The notes under the pieces were generated by a model, which ran no database searches, was not told the origin of the DNA, and saw nothing but the letters and a program-made list of their open reading frames with translations. DNA of 42,940 nt from NCBI GenBank assembly GCA_963532875.1, contig CAUSLO010000005.1:1-42940 (forward strand), given 5' to 3'. Shown here piece after piece: positions 8,305 through 16,907 of the stretch. The first letter of the stretch is position 1, and each line of letters opens with the position of its first letter. This stretch comes from CAUTUX01 sp963532875 (GTDB lineage: Bacteria > Bacillota > Clostridia > Christensenellales > CAG-917). The translations under genes and the position numbers were made by a program.

Positions 8305-9617
8305 AAAGATTGTCCGTAGTCCTAGTAGTTATTTTAGCAATCTTTACATTAGGGTGCACAAAGAAAGCCCAACCTACTAAATTACCAGAAAATAGTTTAT
8401 ACATATACAACTGGGAAGATTATATTTCAGAGGACGTGGTTAAAAACTTTGAAAGTTATTATGAGAAAAAATATAGGAAGAAAATTAATGTTGTCTACAC
8501 CACTTTTGATACAAATGAGACAATGATAACTAAGGTCACAAAAGACTCCGCAAGCGTTGATCTAATATGCCCTTCTGAATATGCAATTGAGAAACTTTCA
8601 AAAATGAACTTCTTAGAAAACATTTCAGATTTACGTACAAAGTATGGTGCTGATAATTTAAATAACATTGACAGCACAATATATAACAAGATCAAAGAAA
8701 ACTTTGGTACAGAATTCACGAATTATATGGTTCCGTATATGTGGGGAACTCTTGGCATTCTATATAACAAACAAGTTATAAAAAACATAGAAGATCTTGG
8801 CTGGGGTGTACTATGGAACAAAGGGAACAATCCACAACTATACAACAAAATTTTATTAAAAGACAGCATAAGAGACACATATGCCGCTGCTCTATTCTAC
8901 ATAAAAGAACAAGGCAAATTACCAAAAAAATATAACGACCTAAGTATTCAACAATTAATTAATACAGTAGAACATGACTTAATAAAACTGGTTGAAAAAG
9001 AATTGGTTGCACAAAGAAAAGTTATCAGTGGGTACGAAGTTGATTTTGGTAAGGATGATTTAATTAATAAATTTGCATATGCTGATCTTGCTTGGAGTGG
9101 CGACGCAATATGGGCAATTTCTGAAGCCCCTAAAGGTCAACTAGATTACTACGTTCCAAAGAGCGGAAGCAATGTATGGTTTGATGGTTGGGTAATACCA
9201 AAGAACGCACAACATAAAAAACTAGCACTAGAATTCTTAGACTATATTTGCAGACCTGAAAATGCAATTAAGAACTCGTTACACATCGGCTACACCTCTG
9301 CTGTAAATAAAGAACTAATTCAAAATAATGATGATGCTGTAAACTCAATCAAAGAAGCAGATATTGATCCTGATGAATTTTTCTCAAGTAATATTAGGTA
9401 TCCAGTTATTAATGACTCACTTGGCATTATGAGAGACTTTGATAAAAAGAATACTGCTGTTGTCCAAATGTGGGAACGTGTTAAAGCAGGGAAAGAAACA
9501 TCGTTTCAATTGTTATATATCTCACTTGGATTAATTGGTGTCCTTGCTTTGATAGTTGGAATTATCTTTTTAGTACAAAAACTAAATAATCAAAAGCGGC
9601 GTAATGTCATTAAATAA
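8301..9617 (+). CDS. potD: Polyamine-binding lipoprotein PotD with an added C-terminal transmembrane helix
   Basis: PotD is the extracytoplasmic receptor delivering spermidine or putrescine to PotBC. The ATG at 8301 overlaps the potC stop. It gives a lipoprotein signal with lipobox TLGC and the acylated Cys at residue 19. Family signatures include SLYIYNWEDYISEDVVKNFE, AYADLAWSGDAIWAI and NVWFDGWVIPKNA. Unusually the 438-residue protein does not end after the binding fold. It continues into a hydrophobic helix at about 402-424 and a basic tail (KLNNQKRRNVIK), so it would be anchored at both ends. Typical PotD is about 340-360 residues. Its last 36 nt overlap the convergent folB-folK gene. Confidence 0.92.
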   Translation: MKRLSVVLVVILAIFTLGCTKKAQPTKLPENSLYIYNWEDYISEDVVKNFESYYEKKYRKKINVVYTTFDTNETMITKVTKDSASVDLICPSEYAIEKLSKMNFLENISDLRTKYGADNLNNIDSTIYNKIKENFGTEFTNYMVPYMWGTLGILYNKQVIKNIEDLGWGVLWNKGNNPQLYNKILLKDSIRDTYAAALFYIKEQGKLPKKYNDLSIQQLINTVEHDLIKLVEKELVAQRKVISGYEVDFGKDDLINKFAYADLAWSGDAIWAISEAPKGQLDYYVPKSGSNVWFDGWVIPKNAQHKKLALEFLDYICRPENAIKNSLHIGYTSAVNKELIQNNDDAVNSIKEADIDPDEFFSSNIRYPVINDSLGIMRDFDKKNTAVVQMWERVKAGKETSFQLLYISLGLIGVLALIVGIIFLVQKLNNQKRRNVIK

Positions 9618-10433
9618 GTCTTGTAGATAACGATGTAGAACTGGATGAAATAATGAGTCATTTAGTTCTAGTATTGGTTCTAAAAAGAATAACCTTTTAT
9701 GCAACTCTTTGTGTGGAATTACTAAATCCTTTGTATTAATTATTTCTTCACCGTAAAGGACAATGTCAATGTCCAACTCTCTATCTTCCCAACGTACCTT
9801 CCTTACCCTACCTGCTTTCTTTTCAATTTCATGTATGTACTCTAGAAGTTCTTCTGGGGTTAGTGCCGTTTCAAGTTCTACTGCAGAATTAAGAAATGTG
9901 TTTTGAGCGACATCTCCATATGGTGCTGTCTTTATTCTCTTACTTTCTCTTACATTTCTAATTAACGGATGTTTCTTTAGTAATTGAACTGCAAAATCTA
10001 ACATCTTGTTTCTGTCCCCTAAACTACTGCCTAAAGAAAGATATACAAGTGTATACTCAATGCTTTTTCTATATCCTACACTCTTAGGTTTTAGCCTCAT
10101 TGGTGGATTTAATTTTTTTACTTGGACTGTAGTTTTTTGGATCTCGAAATTCTTGCAAATTTCTATCAATATTTCTTTTGCTAGTTTTTCCAGTAGATTG
10201 AAAGAGTTGCCCTCAACTGTCTTTTTAACTAGTTTTGTGACTGCACTATAACTGACTGTGTCTAAAATATCGTCTGTATCCTCGCCTTTTTTTGATGTTG
10301 GTTCAATTGTTAAAGATATTGAAAATGGCTGTTTATTTACCTTTTCCTCCTCATTAACTCCGTGTAAAGCCATTATTTCCAGGTCATTTATTACAATTTC
10401 GGCTGTTTTTTGTAACTTTTTACAATTATTCAT
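9582..10433 (-). CDS. folB-folK: Bifunctional dihydroneopterin aldolase / HPPK
   Basis: This 283-residue fusion carries two consecutive steps of folate synthesis. Residues about 12-125 are FolB (NDLEIMALHGVNEEEK, then DTVSYSAVTKLVKK), which cleaves dihydroneopterin to 6-hydroxymethyl-dihydropterin. Residues about 128-283 are FolK (VYLSLGSSLGDRNKML, then WEDRELDIDIVLYGEE and IPHKELHKRLFFLEPI), which transfers pyrophosphate from ATP to that product. The ATG lies directly after the folP stop, the last position of the fol operon. FolB-FolK fusions are known in other Bacillota, for example SulD of pneumococcus. The 3' end overlaps potD by 36 nt. Confidence 0.95.
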   Translation of the reverse strand: MNNCKKLQKTAEIVINDLEIMALHGVNEEEKVNKQPFSISLTIEPTSKKGEDTDDILDTVSYSAVTKLVKKTVEGNSFNLLEKLAKEILIEICKNFEIQKTTVQVKKLNPPMRLKPKSVGYRKSIEYTLVYLSLGSSLGDRNKMLDFAVQLLKKHPLIRNVRESKRIKTAPYGDVAQNTFLNSAVELETALTPEELLEYIHEIEKKAGRVRKVRWEDRELDIDIVLYGEEIINTKDLVIPHKELHKRLFFLEPILELNDSLFHPVLHRYLQDLFNDITPLLII

Positions 10434-11216
10434 CTAAATTATCCCCAATACTGTACCGTTATTTTTAACATCATGTACCCTAACAAAAAGGACTCCCTTC
10501 TCCTTCGCAAGCAGTGATGTTTGTATTGTTGGCTGTAACCTATCCTTAATATCTCCACCAAACATTGACTTCATTGATGTACCTAGCAAGAATGGATACT
10601 CAAAATGTTCAATTAGTTTTTCATAGTTTTTCAATAACTCCCAATCTTCAACGTTGCTTTTGTTGAATCCTATACCACCATCTAAGAGAATTCTTGATTT
10701 GGATACTCCAGAATCAAGCAATAGTTGTATTGCATTTTCAAGCCCCTTTATCTTGTCTTCAAATAGATCGTCGATTGTACTCTTTCTTCTCGTATGCATT
10801 AAACATATTGCGACATTGCTCTCTCCCACTACTTTTGCTAGCTGGGTATCCTCGAGCATGCTTACGTCGTTAATCATATCTGCACCTTCTGATATGCATG
10901 CTTCGGCGACCTCTGGATAATATGTATCAATTGAAATTAATGCTTTTGTCTTTTTCTTAAGTTCTTTCACTTTAGGAATTAATCTTGATATCTCTTCTTT
11001 TGCTGATACTGGAATGTGCCCGGGTCTCGTTGATTGTCCACCTAAATCAATTATTGCCACACCATCAGAAAGCATTTGCTCTGCTCTTTGAATTAAGTCT
11101 GAATCCGTTACTCTGCTATCTGAAAAGAAACTATCTGGCGTTGCATTTAAAATGCCCATAATGTGGATACCATTCTTGAATGTCTTGTTTCCAATTTGTA
11201 AATTATATTCTTTCAT
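10434..11216 (-). CDS. folP: Dihydropteroate synthase
   Basis: FolP joins 6-hydroxymethyl-dihydropterin pyrophosphate with p-aminobenzoate to form dihydropteroate, and is the sulfonamide target. The 260-residue TIM barrel shows the family motifs in order: IMGILNATPDSFFSDS, IDLGGQSTRPGH, ISIDTYYPEVAEACISEGA with MINDVS, ILLDGGIGFNKS and FLLGTSMKS near the C-terminus. AAGGAT precedes the ATG at 11216. It lies 4 nt after folE and directly before folB-folK. The length is normal. Confidence 0.96.
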   Translation of the reverse strand: MKEYNLQIGNKTFKNGIHIMGILNATPDSFFSDSRVTDSDLIQRAEQMLSDGVAIIDLGGQSTRPGHIPVSAKEEISRLIPKVKELKKKTKALISIDTYYPEVAEACISEGADMINDVSMLEDTQLAKVVGESNVAICLMHTRRKSTIDDLFEDKIKGLENAIQLLLDSGVSKSRILLDGGIGFNKSNVEDWELLKNYEKLIEHFEYPFLLGTSMKSMFGGDIKDRLQPTIQTSLLAKEKGVLFVRVHDVKNNGTVLGII

Positions 11217-11220
11217 TGAC

Positions 11221-11766
11221 TTATCCTTTACGTAAAAGTTCTAATACTTCTTGCTTGTTTATCTTCCCTAGAGTTTGAGTTGTAACGGTTTTTGTTCCGA
11301 TCTTGTTAACTCCTCTACTTGTCATACATGTGTGTTCTCCCTCTACCAACACGAATACTCCTGGCGTATCTAGATTTTTCTTTATTGCTTCTGCAATCTG
11401 ATATGTCATTCTTTCTTGAACTTGAAGCCTACGTGCGAATGTTTCAACTGTTCTTGCTAGTTTTGATATGCCAACTATCTTCTTGTTTGGAATATACGCA
11501 ATGGTTACCTTCCCAAAGAATGGCATTAGGTGATGTTCGCATAGGGATGAAAATGGAATATCTTTTTCAATTACAATGTCGTTCTCTAGTGAAACGTCGA
11601 AAACTTTTGATAGGTGCTTGTCTGCCGAATCAGCATACCCCGATGTTAATTCGTCATACATATTTGCAACACGTTCTGGGGTTTCTTTAGTTCCTTCCGT
11701 CTTCTCTATATTTAAACCTTCTAGCAATAACTCAATTGCCTTTTTAACTTTTTCTTTATCTATCAT
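11221..11766 (-). CDS. folE: GTP cyclohydrolase I
   Basis: FolE converts GTP to dihydroneopterin triphosphate, the first committed step of folate synthesis. The 181-residue protein has the zinc-site CEHHLMPFFGKV, the GISKLARTVETFARRLQVQERMT helix region written here as separate blocks (GISKLARTVETFA, RRLQVQERMT), and GEHTCMTSRGVNKIG with the second zinc Cys. Its ATG overlaps the folC stop (ATGA), so translation is probably coupled. No phosphatase for the triphosphate product is visible in the window. Confidence 0.97.
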   Translation of the reverse strand: MIDKEKVKKAIELLLEGLNIEKTEGTKETPERVANMYDELTSGYADSADKHLSKVFDVSLENDIVIEKDIPFSSLCEHHLMPFFGKVTIAYIPNKKIVGISKLARTVETFARRLQVQERMTYQIAEAIKKNLDTPGVFVLVEGEHTCMTSRGVNKIGTKTVTTQTLGKINKQEVLELLRKG

Positions 11767-13016
11767 TGTTTCTCCAAATCAGAAAATATTGTAAGTGAAC
11801 CACAGACTACAACTTCGTTACATTTACTTAATGCCAATCGTATTCCTTCTTTGATTGTTTCTGAAACTTCAACATCTTCGTTGTATTCTTTGCATATTTC
11901 TGCTAACTCATTTTTGTCTAGTGCTCTAGGCGAACTACTTTGTATAACTACGAAAAACTCCGCTACTTCTGAAATTATTTTTGCGATTTCTTTGTACTCT
12001 TTGTCTTTCAATACTCCAAATACAATGCCTACATTTTTATTCCCAAAAGTTCTCTTAATTGAAGTTACTAAAGACTTTGCCCCATCCACATTGTGTGAAC
12101 CGTCAAGAATGAGAACTTGATCTTTTTCTAGGGCTATGCCATAGGTATTGTCTTCACCAACAACTTGAAATCTTGCTCCCCACTGAGTATTGAATAACCC
12201 ATCCTTAATGTTGTCTTCAGATATCTTTGCTCCCCCCTCAATAAGTGCTCTAGCAATTAATATTGCCAAAGATGCGTTCTCCATCTGGTATGAGCCAAGC
12301 AATTTGATTTTATATTTACTTCCTTCATACTCAAACTTTTGATATTCAAGATATTTAACAGAAATCATCTTTGATTCTGTTGTGTATACAATTTTGCTTT
12401 TTGATTTCTCAAATACTTTATTTAAATGCTGGTTTTGAAATGTTGTATATATGGTTCCGTTAGATATGGCAATTTTTTCTTCTGCTATCTTTTCAACAGT
12501 ATCCCCTAGCAACTGCTGATGGTCTAAGGATATTTTTGTTATGGCTGAAATCGCTTTTTGTTTTATTGCATTTGTTGCATCCCAACGCCCTCCCAGTCCA
12601 GTTTCAAGAACTACATAATCCACCTTTTCATTTTTAAATAAGACTAATGCAACTGCAGTTTCAACCTCAAAGGCTGTTGCTTTAATTGAATTCTTTTTCA
12701 TGCAATCTGTTACGGTTGTGAACGCTTTTGCAATTTTATCTTCTTCCGCTAGTTGCATGTTAATTTGAAACCTTTCTCTGTATGTGAAAACTGAAGGCGA
12801 AAAGAATGAGCCAACTTTATATCCAGCAGACATTAAGATGTTGGCTGTAAAGGCACAAGTTGACCCTTTACCATTAGTTCCTGCTATGTGAATAATTTTA
12901 TACGCTAACTCTGGATATCCTAGTTTGTTGAGCAGTACTTGCATTCTTTCAAGCCCATACTCTGACCCTACTCTTTCTAGATTTGTAATGTATTCTATTA
13001 CTTCTTTAAAATTCAC
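11763..13016 (-). CDS. folC: Dihydrofolate synthase / folylpolyglutamate synthase
   Basis: FolC adds glutamate to dihydropteroate and extends folate polyglutamate tails using ATP. The 417-residue protein has the P-loop HIAGTNGKGSTCAF (residues about 42-55), the FSPSVFTYRERFQIN loop, VLETGLGGRWDATN and the Mur-ligase C-terminal domain with VLILDGSHNVDGAKSL. The start codon is GTG at 13016, preceded by GAGGAG, and it overlaps the FNT gene by 11 nt. It is followed by folE with a 4-nt overlap. Confidence 0.95.
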   Translation of the reverse strand: MNFKEVIEYITNLERVGSEYGLERMQVLLNKLGYPELAYKIIHIAGTNGKGSTCAFTANILMSAGYKVGSFFSPSVFTYRERFQINMQLAEEDKIAKAFTTVTDCMKKNSIKATAFEVETAVALVLFKNEKVDYVVLETGLGGRWDATNAIKQKAISAITKISLDHQQLLGDTVEKIAEEKIAISNGTIYTTFQNQHLNKVFEKSKSKIVYTTESKMISVKYLEYQKFEYEGSKYKIKLLGSYQMENASLAILIARALIEGGAKISEDNIKDGLFNTQWGARFQVVGEDNTYGIALEKDQVLILDGSHNVDGAKSLVTSIKRTFGNKNVGIVFGVLKDKEYKEIAKIISEVAEFFVVIQSSSPRALDKNELAEICKEYNEDVEVSETIKEGIRLALSKCNEVVVCGSLTIFSDLEKQ

Positions 13017-13818
13017 CTGGCTCCTCGTAGTATACTGTCTCTTGTGCCTGATATACTGCTTTCGATCTAGGTGTCTTTAGAAGTAGGACAAATGCACCTA
13101 TTATCATTCCACCAACTATGTTGCCTAAAGTTACAAGAGCCATATTGCTTGCCATTCTTCCGACTAATCCTGAACCAATCTTGGTATAGAAAATTAATGA
13201 ATAATAGAACATATTTGCAACACTGTGCTCATATCCTAGCAATACAAAAATCATTATCGGAAACCATATCATGAATGCTTTACCAATTACTGATCCTGAG
13301 AAATATGACAATACTACTGCCCCTGAAACAAGTATGTTACACATGATTGCTTTTAAGAAAATAGCGAAGTATTTGTCTGATAGTTTTGTAGCGGCAACTT
13401 GAACAAGATACTTATAATTTTCGCTATCCTTTGCAAATGCTCCTGTACCCCATGTGATTAGTGCAATTAGGATTGCCCCAATGAAGTTGAATAAAAATAC
13501 TATCAATATATTTATTAAAAAATTACTTAAATATTTTTTCCTTACAATTGGAACGTATACATTAATTGTTGAACTGGTGAACAAATCTGCCCCGAAGAAA
13601 ACTACTGGGATCAAACCAATTGGGAAAACACATCCGCCTAGGATATATGCAAGACTCTTCTTTGACACAGACGCTCCAACGGTTAGAAACGCAGCACTTC
13701 CTATTGCAATAAAGATACCTGCAAAAATTGAAAGCAAAATAGTCCTTACTACATTTCTAGTTAGTTTATGTTGTGATACTGAAAGCATCTGTTGAAAAAC
13801 TTGATCACCTTTTACCAT
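13006..13818 (-). CDS. Formate/nitrite transporter (FNT) family channel
   Basis: The 270-residue membrane protein has about six helices and matches the FocA/FdhC/NirC family. Visible features are the aquaporin-like SAAFLTVGAS and GGCVFPIGLIPVVFFGADLF regions, SGAVVLSYFSGSVIGK, and the VLLGYEHSVANMFYYSL block holding the channel's conserved His. FNT proteins pass formate, nitrite or hydrosulfide. Between adenine deaminase and four folate genes, formate is the most sensible substrate because formate feeds the THF one-carbon pool (inference). GGAGGGAG precedes the ATG at 13818. It overlaps ade by 14 nt and folC by 11 nt. Confidence 0.9.
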   Translation of the reverse strand: MVKGDQVFQQMLSVSQHKLTRNVVRTILLSIFAGIFIAIGSAAFLTVGASVSKKSLAYILGGCVFPIGLIPVVFFGADLFTSSTINVYVPIVRKKYLSNFLINILIVFLFNFIGAILIALITWGTGAFAKDSENYKYLVQVAATKLSDKYFAIFLKAIMCNILVSGAVVLSYFSGSVIGKAFMIWFPIMIFVLLGYEHSVANMFYYSLIFYTKIGSGLVGRMASNMALVTLGNIVGGMIIGAFVLLLKTPRSKAVYQAQETVYYEEPGEF

Positions 13819-15439
13819 TCTCTCCCTCCGAAATATACTCTCGCTTTAAGACGTCAAACAATCCTGTATCTAATAATCTTACACCAGGAATAACTGGTAA
13901 AGAAATAAAAGATAACGTTAGCATCGGATCAACATTTGTATTGATCTTTAATTTTTTTGTTTCCTTTGTGAATTTCTCAACTCTCTTTATAATCATTTTA
14001 CTAGATTCATCACTCATAACGCCACATATACAAAGTGGAATCTCCGCAGTAACTTTCCCATTTCTGACTAATACGTAGCCACCTTTAATTTCAATCAATC
14101 GGTCTACTGCAAGTTGCATATCTTCAACCTTATCACCTACTACAATTATATTGTGTGAATCATGCGCAACCGTTGTCGCTATTGCACCGCCTTGAATTCC
14201 ATAGTTTGCCAAATACGAACACGATACATTTCCATTTTTGCCATGTCTCTCACATACAGCCAAATATACCCCATCGCTACTCTCTGACAACTTAGTTAGT
14301 ATTTGATTATCAATCAGTTCAATGGCTAATTTTTTATCTTTCCATAACTCTGGTGTGAGTTTGAGATTTGATACTTTAACTGTATTCTCAAATGTCATTT
14401 TTACCTTTGCTCTCTTCTCTATCAGTCTACCTTTTGAAACAATACATTCGCCCTTTCTAAATACGTAATCAATCTTTGAATATTGGTCATGTGATACAAC
14501 AAAGTCTGCATCGTATCCTACTTGAATCTGACCTTTATTAGGGATGTTGTAATGATGATATCCGTTGGCACTAGCCATTCGCACCGCTACCTTTTCATCC
14601 ACTCCTAATTTCATAGCCAATGATATTGAGTTATTAATGTGCCCTTCTTTTTTGATATCGCCTAAATGTTTATCATCCGTACAAAAACAACAGAAATTTA
14701 GAATACTTTTGTTTTCTAACCTTGAAATGATATCAACTAAATTCTTTGCAGCACTGCCTTCTCGTATAAAAGGCGTTGCTCCCGATTTGATTAATTCTTC
14801 TACGGTTTCTGCTGAAGTTGCTTCATGGTCATTGTCTATTCCTTTCTGAATATATTTCCTAACTTGCTCTAAACTTAGCCCTGCTGTATGCCCATCTATT
14901 CTTTTGCCAACAAACGTCTTAATCTTCTTCTCAACTTCTCTGTCGCCTTTGATTAATTCAATATTTGCCATCACCTCGCCAAGAGAAACAATCTCCACTA
15001 ATTCAGCATACTTCTTTATATCCTCTGCAGATATAACCCCTGCTCCATTTGTATCAAAAGGGGTGGCTGGAACGCATGATGGAATTGCGACATATATATC
15101 AAATAGAGCCTCTTTTGCAAGGCTTAAAAACATATCAATTCCCTCTGTACCTAGCACGTTTGCTATTTCATGTGGATCTGCTACAACTCCTAAAGTGCCT
15201 TGCAATACCGCTTCTTTAGAAAATTCTAATGGGGTTGCAAATGTGGATTCTAAATGAATATGCGAATCAAAAAAACCTGGCGTTAGAGTTTTTCCTTTAA
15301 TGTCTACAACTCTATCTGCCTTAATTTTCTCATTTGAAATTTTCTGTATTTTGCCGTCAACGACGTATATATTGGAAATTTCTGGAAAATCACTAAGGCC
15401 GTCAATTATATGAGCATTTCTTATCTGTATGCTTGCCAT
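13805..15439 (-). CDS. ade: Adenine deaminase
   Basis: Ade hydrolyses adenine to hypoxanthine and ammonia for purine salvage. The 544-residue amidohydrolase shows GFFDSHIHLESTFATP with the metal-binding HxH, VADPHEIANVLG, KRIDGHTAGLS, CFCTDDKHLGDI and the C-terminal GGAIATTVAHDSHNIIVVG typical of bacterial adenine deaminases. It follows pfkA after a 50-nt gap and overlaps the FNT gene by 14 nt. A TGCTAAACT extended -10 ends 6 nt before the ATG, and only a weak AGG is present as ribosome binding site. It may be read both from the pfkA transcript and from a leaderless start. Confidence 0.95.
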   Translation of the reverse strand: MASIQIRNAHIIDGLSDFPEISNIYVVDGKIQKISNEKIKADRVVDIKGKTLTPGFFDSHIHLESTFATPLEFSKEAVLQGTLGVVADPHEIANVLGTEGIDMFLSLAKEALFDIYVAIPSCVPATPFDTNGAGVISAEDIKKYAELVEIVSLGEVMANIELIKGDREVEKKIKTFVGKRIDGHTAGLSLEQVRKYIQKGIDNDHEATSAETVEELIKSGATPFIREGSAAKNLVDIISRLENKSILNFCCFCTDDKHLGDIKKEGHINNSISLAMKLGVDEKVAVRMASANGYHHYNIPNKGQIQVGYDADFVVSHDQYSKIDYVFRKGECIVSKGRLIEKRAKVKMTFENTVKVSNLKLTPELWKDKKLAIELIDNQILTKLSESSDGVYLAVCERHGKNGNVSCSYLANYGIQGGAIATTVAHDSHNIIVVGDKVEDMQLAVDRLIEIKGGYVLVRNGKVTAEIPLCICGVMSDESSKMIIKRVEKFTKETKKLKINTNVDPMLTLSFISLPVIPGVRLLDTGLFDVLKREYISEGENGKR

Positions 15440-15445
15440 ATACCT

Positions 15446-15454
15446 AGTTTAGCA
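15446..15454 (-). promoter_or_regulatory. Extended -10 box 6 nt before ade (possible leaderless start)
   Basis: Minus-strand TGCTAAACT ends 6 nt before the ade ATG, so the predicted first transcribed base is the A of ATG. No convincing -35 is seen 17 nt upstream. It would allow ade-fol transcription apart from pfkA. Confidence 0.35.
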
Positions 15455-15489
15455 CAATTTGGAATTGCTGAAGTGTATTAACAAAATTA

Positions 15490-16488
15490 TTAATACATGA
15501 ACTCCTGACTCAAAATTCTAGCCATGTAATATAACTTTTCATCAAACTTACGCTTAGTTGCTAATGCCTCTTCAATGCTTATGTCAAAGGTCTCCCCGCC
15601 TCTTGTTCCAACTGCTCTCCCACTTTGCCCTGTTGATATTACGTCTACTGCTCTTACTGCAAATTTAGTTGCTAGCAATCTGTCATTCATTGTTGGCATT
15701 CCACCTCTTTGCATATAACTTAATGCAACGTGGTTAACTGTTCTTCCTGTTGCCTCTGCAACCTTTTTCATAAGTTCATCTTTGATGTCTTTTTTACCTT
15801 CTGCTAAAACGATAACTGTTGAAGTCTTTCCGTTATCAAATCCGCACTTTACACAATTTGCCAATTTGTCAATGTCTACTGGTGCTTCAGGAACTATAAC
15901 TGCTTCTGCTCCTCCACCAACTGCTGTATACAATGCGATATTTCCACTATCTCTTCCCATAACTTCTAGAACCATTATTCTGTCATGTGATGTAATTGTA
16001 TCTCTTAACTTTAACATTGCATCTAAAACTGTGTTACATGCTGTATCAAAACCAATTGTGTAGTCTGTATATCCCATGTCGTTATCAATTGTTGCTGGGA
16101 TTGTTACCACATTTAATTTTGTCTTTTTATGTAGACCAAGTGCTCCTCTAAAAGAACCATCTCCGCCTATAACGATTAAGTTGTTAATACCTTTTGATAA
16201 AAGGTTATCTGCTGCTTTCTTCATTACTTCTTCTTGAATAAATTCTTTACAACGTGCTGTTCTAAGAATTGTTCCGCCCAAGTGAACGCAACCGCTTACG
16301 CTACCATATTCAAACTTATGAATATCGTCTTTATATAATCCTAAGTAACCATGTTTAACTCCATACACTTCAAAACCTTCTCTCAATGCGTACCTAGTAG
16401 TTGCACGAACACATGCATTCATTCCTGATGCATCACCACCGCTAGTTAAAATTGCTAGTTTTTTTGAATTGTCTGTTACTCTACCCAT
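15490..16488 (-). CDS. pfkA: 6-phosphofructokinase
   Basis: PfkA phosphorylates fructose 6-phosphate to the 1,6-bisphosphate in glycolysis. The 332-residue protein shows LTSGGDASGMNACVRA (residues 15-29), GGTILRTARCKEF (71-83), IGGDGSFRGA (108-116) and PATIDNDMGYTDYTIGFDTA (131-150). GGDG, not GGDD, argues for ATP as donor. Two family positions differ: Ser replaces the usual Pro in GGDAPGMN, and Ala132 replaces the Gly of PGTIDND (Lys in PPi enzymes). GAGAGGTG precedes the ATG and a strong promoter lies just upstream. The adenine deaminase/folate genes follow after 50 nt. Confidence 0.95.
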   Translation of the reverse strand: MGRVTDNSKKLAILTSGGDASGMNACVRATTRYALREGFEVYGVKHGYLGLYKDDIHKFEYGSVSGCVHLGGTILRTARCKEFIQEEVMKKAADNLLSKGINNLIVIGGDGSFRGALGLHKKTKLNVVTIPATIDNDMGYTDYTIGFDTACNTVLDAMLKLRDTITSHDRIMVLEVMGRDSGNIALYTAVGGGAEAVIVPEAPVDIDKLANCVKCGFDNGKTSTVIVLAEGKKDIKDELMKKVAEATGRTVNHVALSYMQRGGMPTMNDRLLATKFAVRAVDVISTGQSGRAVGTRGGETFDISIEEALATKRKFDEKLYYMARILSQEFMY

Positions 16489-16512
16489 TAAACACCTCTC
16501 TCAACGCAATTA

Positions 16513-16541
16513 ATTGTACCCCTTTAAAGGCATAAACTCAA
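16513..16541 (-). promoter_or_regulatory. pfkA promoter
   Basis: Minus-strand TTGAGT (16536-16541) and TACAAT (16513-16518) are exactly 17 nt apart. The predicted start near 16506 gives a leader of about 18 nt with GAGAGGTG ahead of the ATG at 16488. Confidence 0.65.
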
Positions 16542-16684
16542 CCTAAAAAACTGATGTTTTTTGCTATATTTGAAGCCCTACTTTCTGAATTTTACGTCTA
16601 CAAAAACATCTACTCAAATCTAAAACTTCATATCAACTTGGGTCAAAAAAATTGACTTCAAGATTTGAAATCAAATTTGTCAGT

Positions 16685-16842
16685 TTATCCTTCAATATGC
16701 TTTATAAACTTTGCAGGCACTCCACCTACAACTGTATTCTTCTTGCTTCTTGCTCTAAGTGATGCATAAATTGATGTACATCCGAAGTTGCTGGAACTTC
16801 TGCCCCACTATCCATTATTTCTAGAAATTCTTTTAAATTCAC
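16685..16842 (-). pseudogene. Remnant of a hexapeptide-type sugar O-acetyltransferase (internal deletion)
   Basis: Reading the minus strand from a GTG at 16842, preceded by a good GAGAGGG, gives VNLKEFLEIMDSGAEVPATS, then DVHQFMHHLEQEARRIQL and a stop near 16750. This is the N-terminal cap of small hexapeptide acetyltransferases. In another frame the same short stretch ends with KKNTVVGGVPAKFIKHIEG and a stop at 16685-16687, the C-terminus of the same family. About 130-150 middle residues, including the left-handed beta-helix, are missing, so the gene is dead. A GCAAGAA direct repeat lies at the junction and could have mediated the deletion. The remaining bases at 16543-16684 hold nothing I recognise. 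Confidence 0.8.
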
Positions 16843-16907
16843 AATTTGCCCTCTCGGTCTTATTATATTTTTTTAACTGCGAGAATTTAATACTTCCTTG
16901 GGTGATA

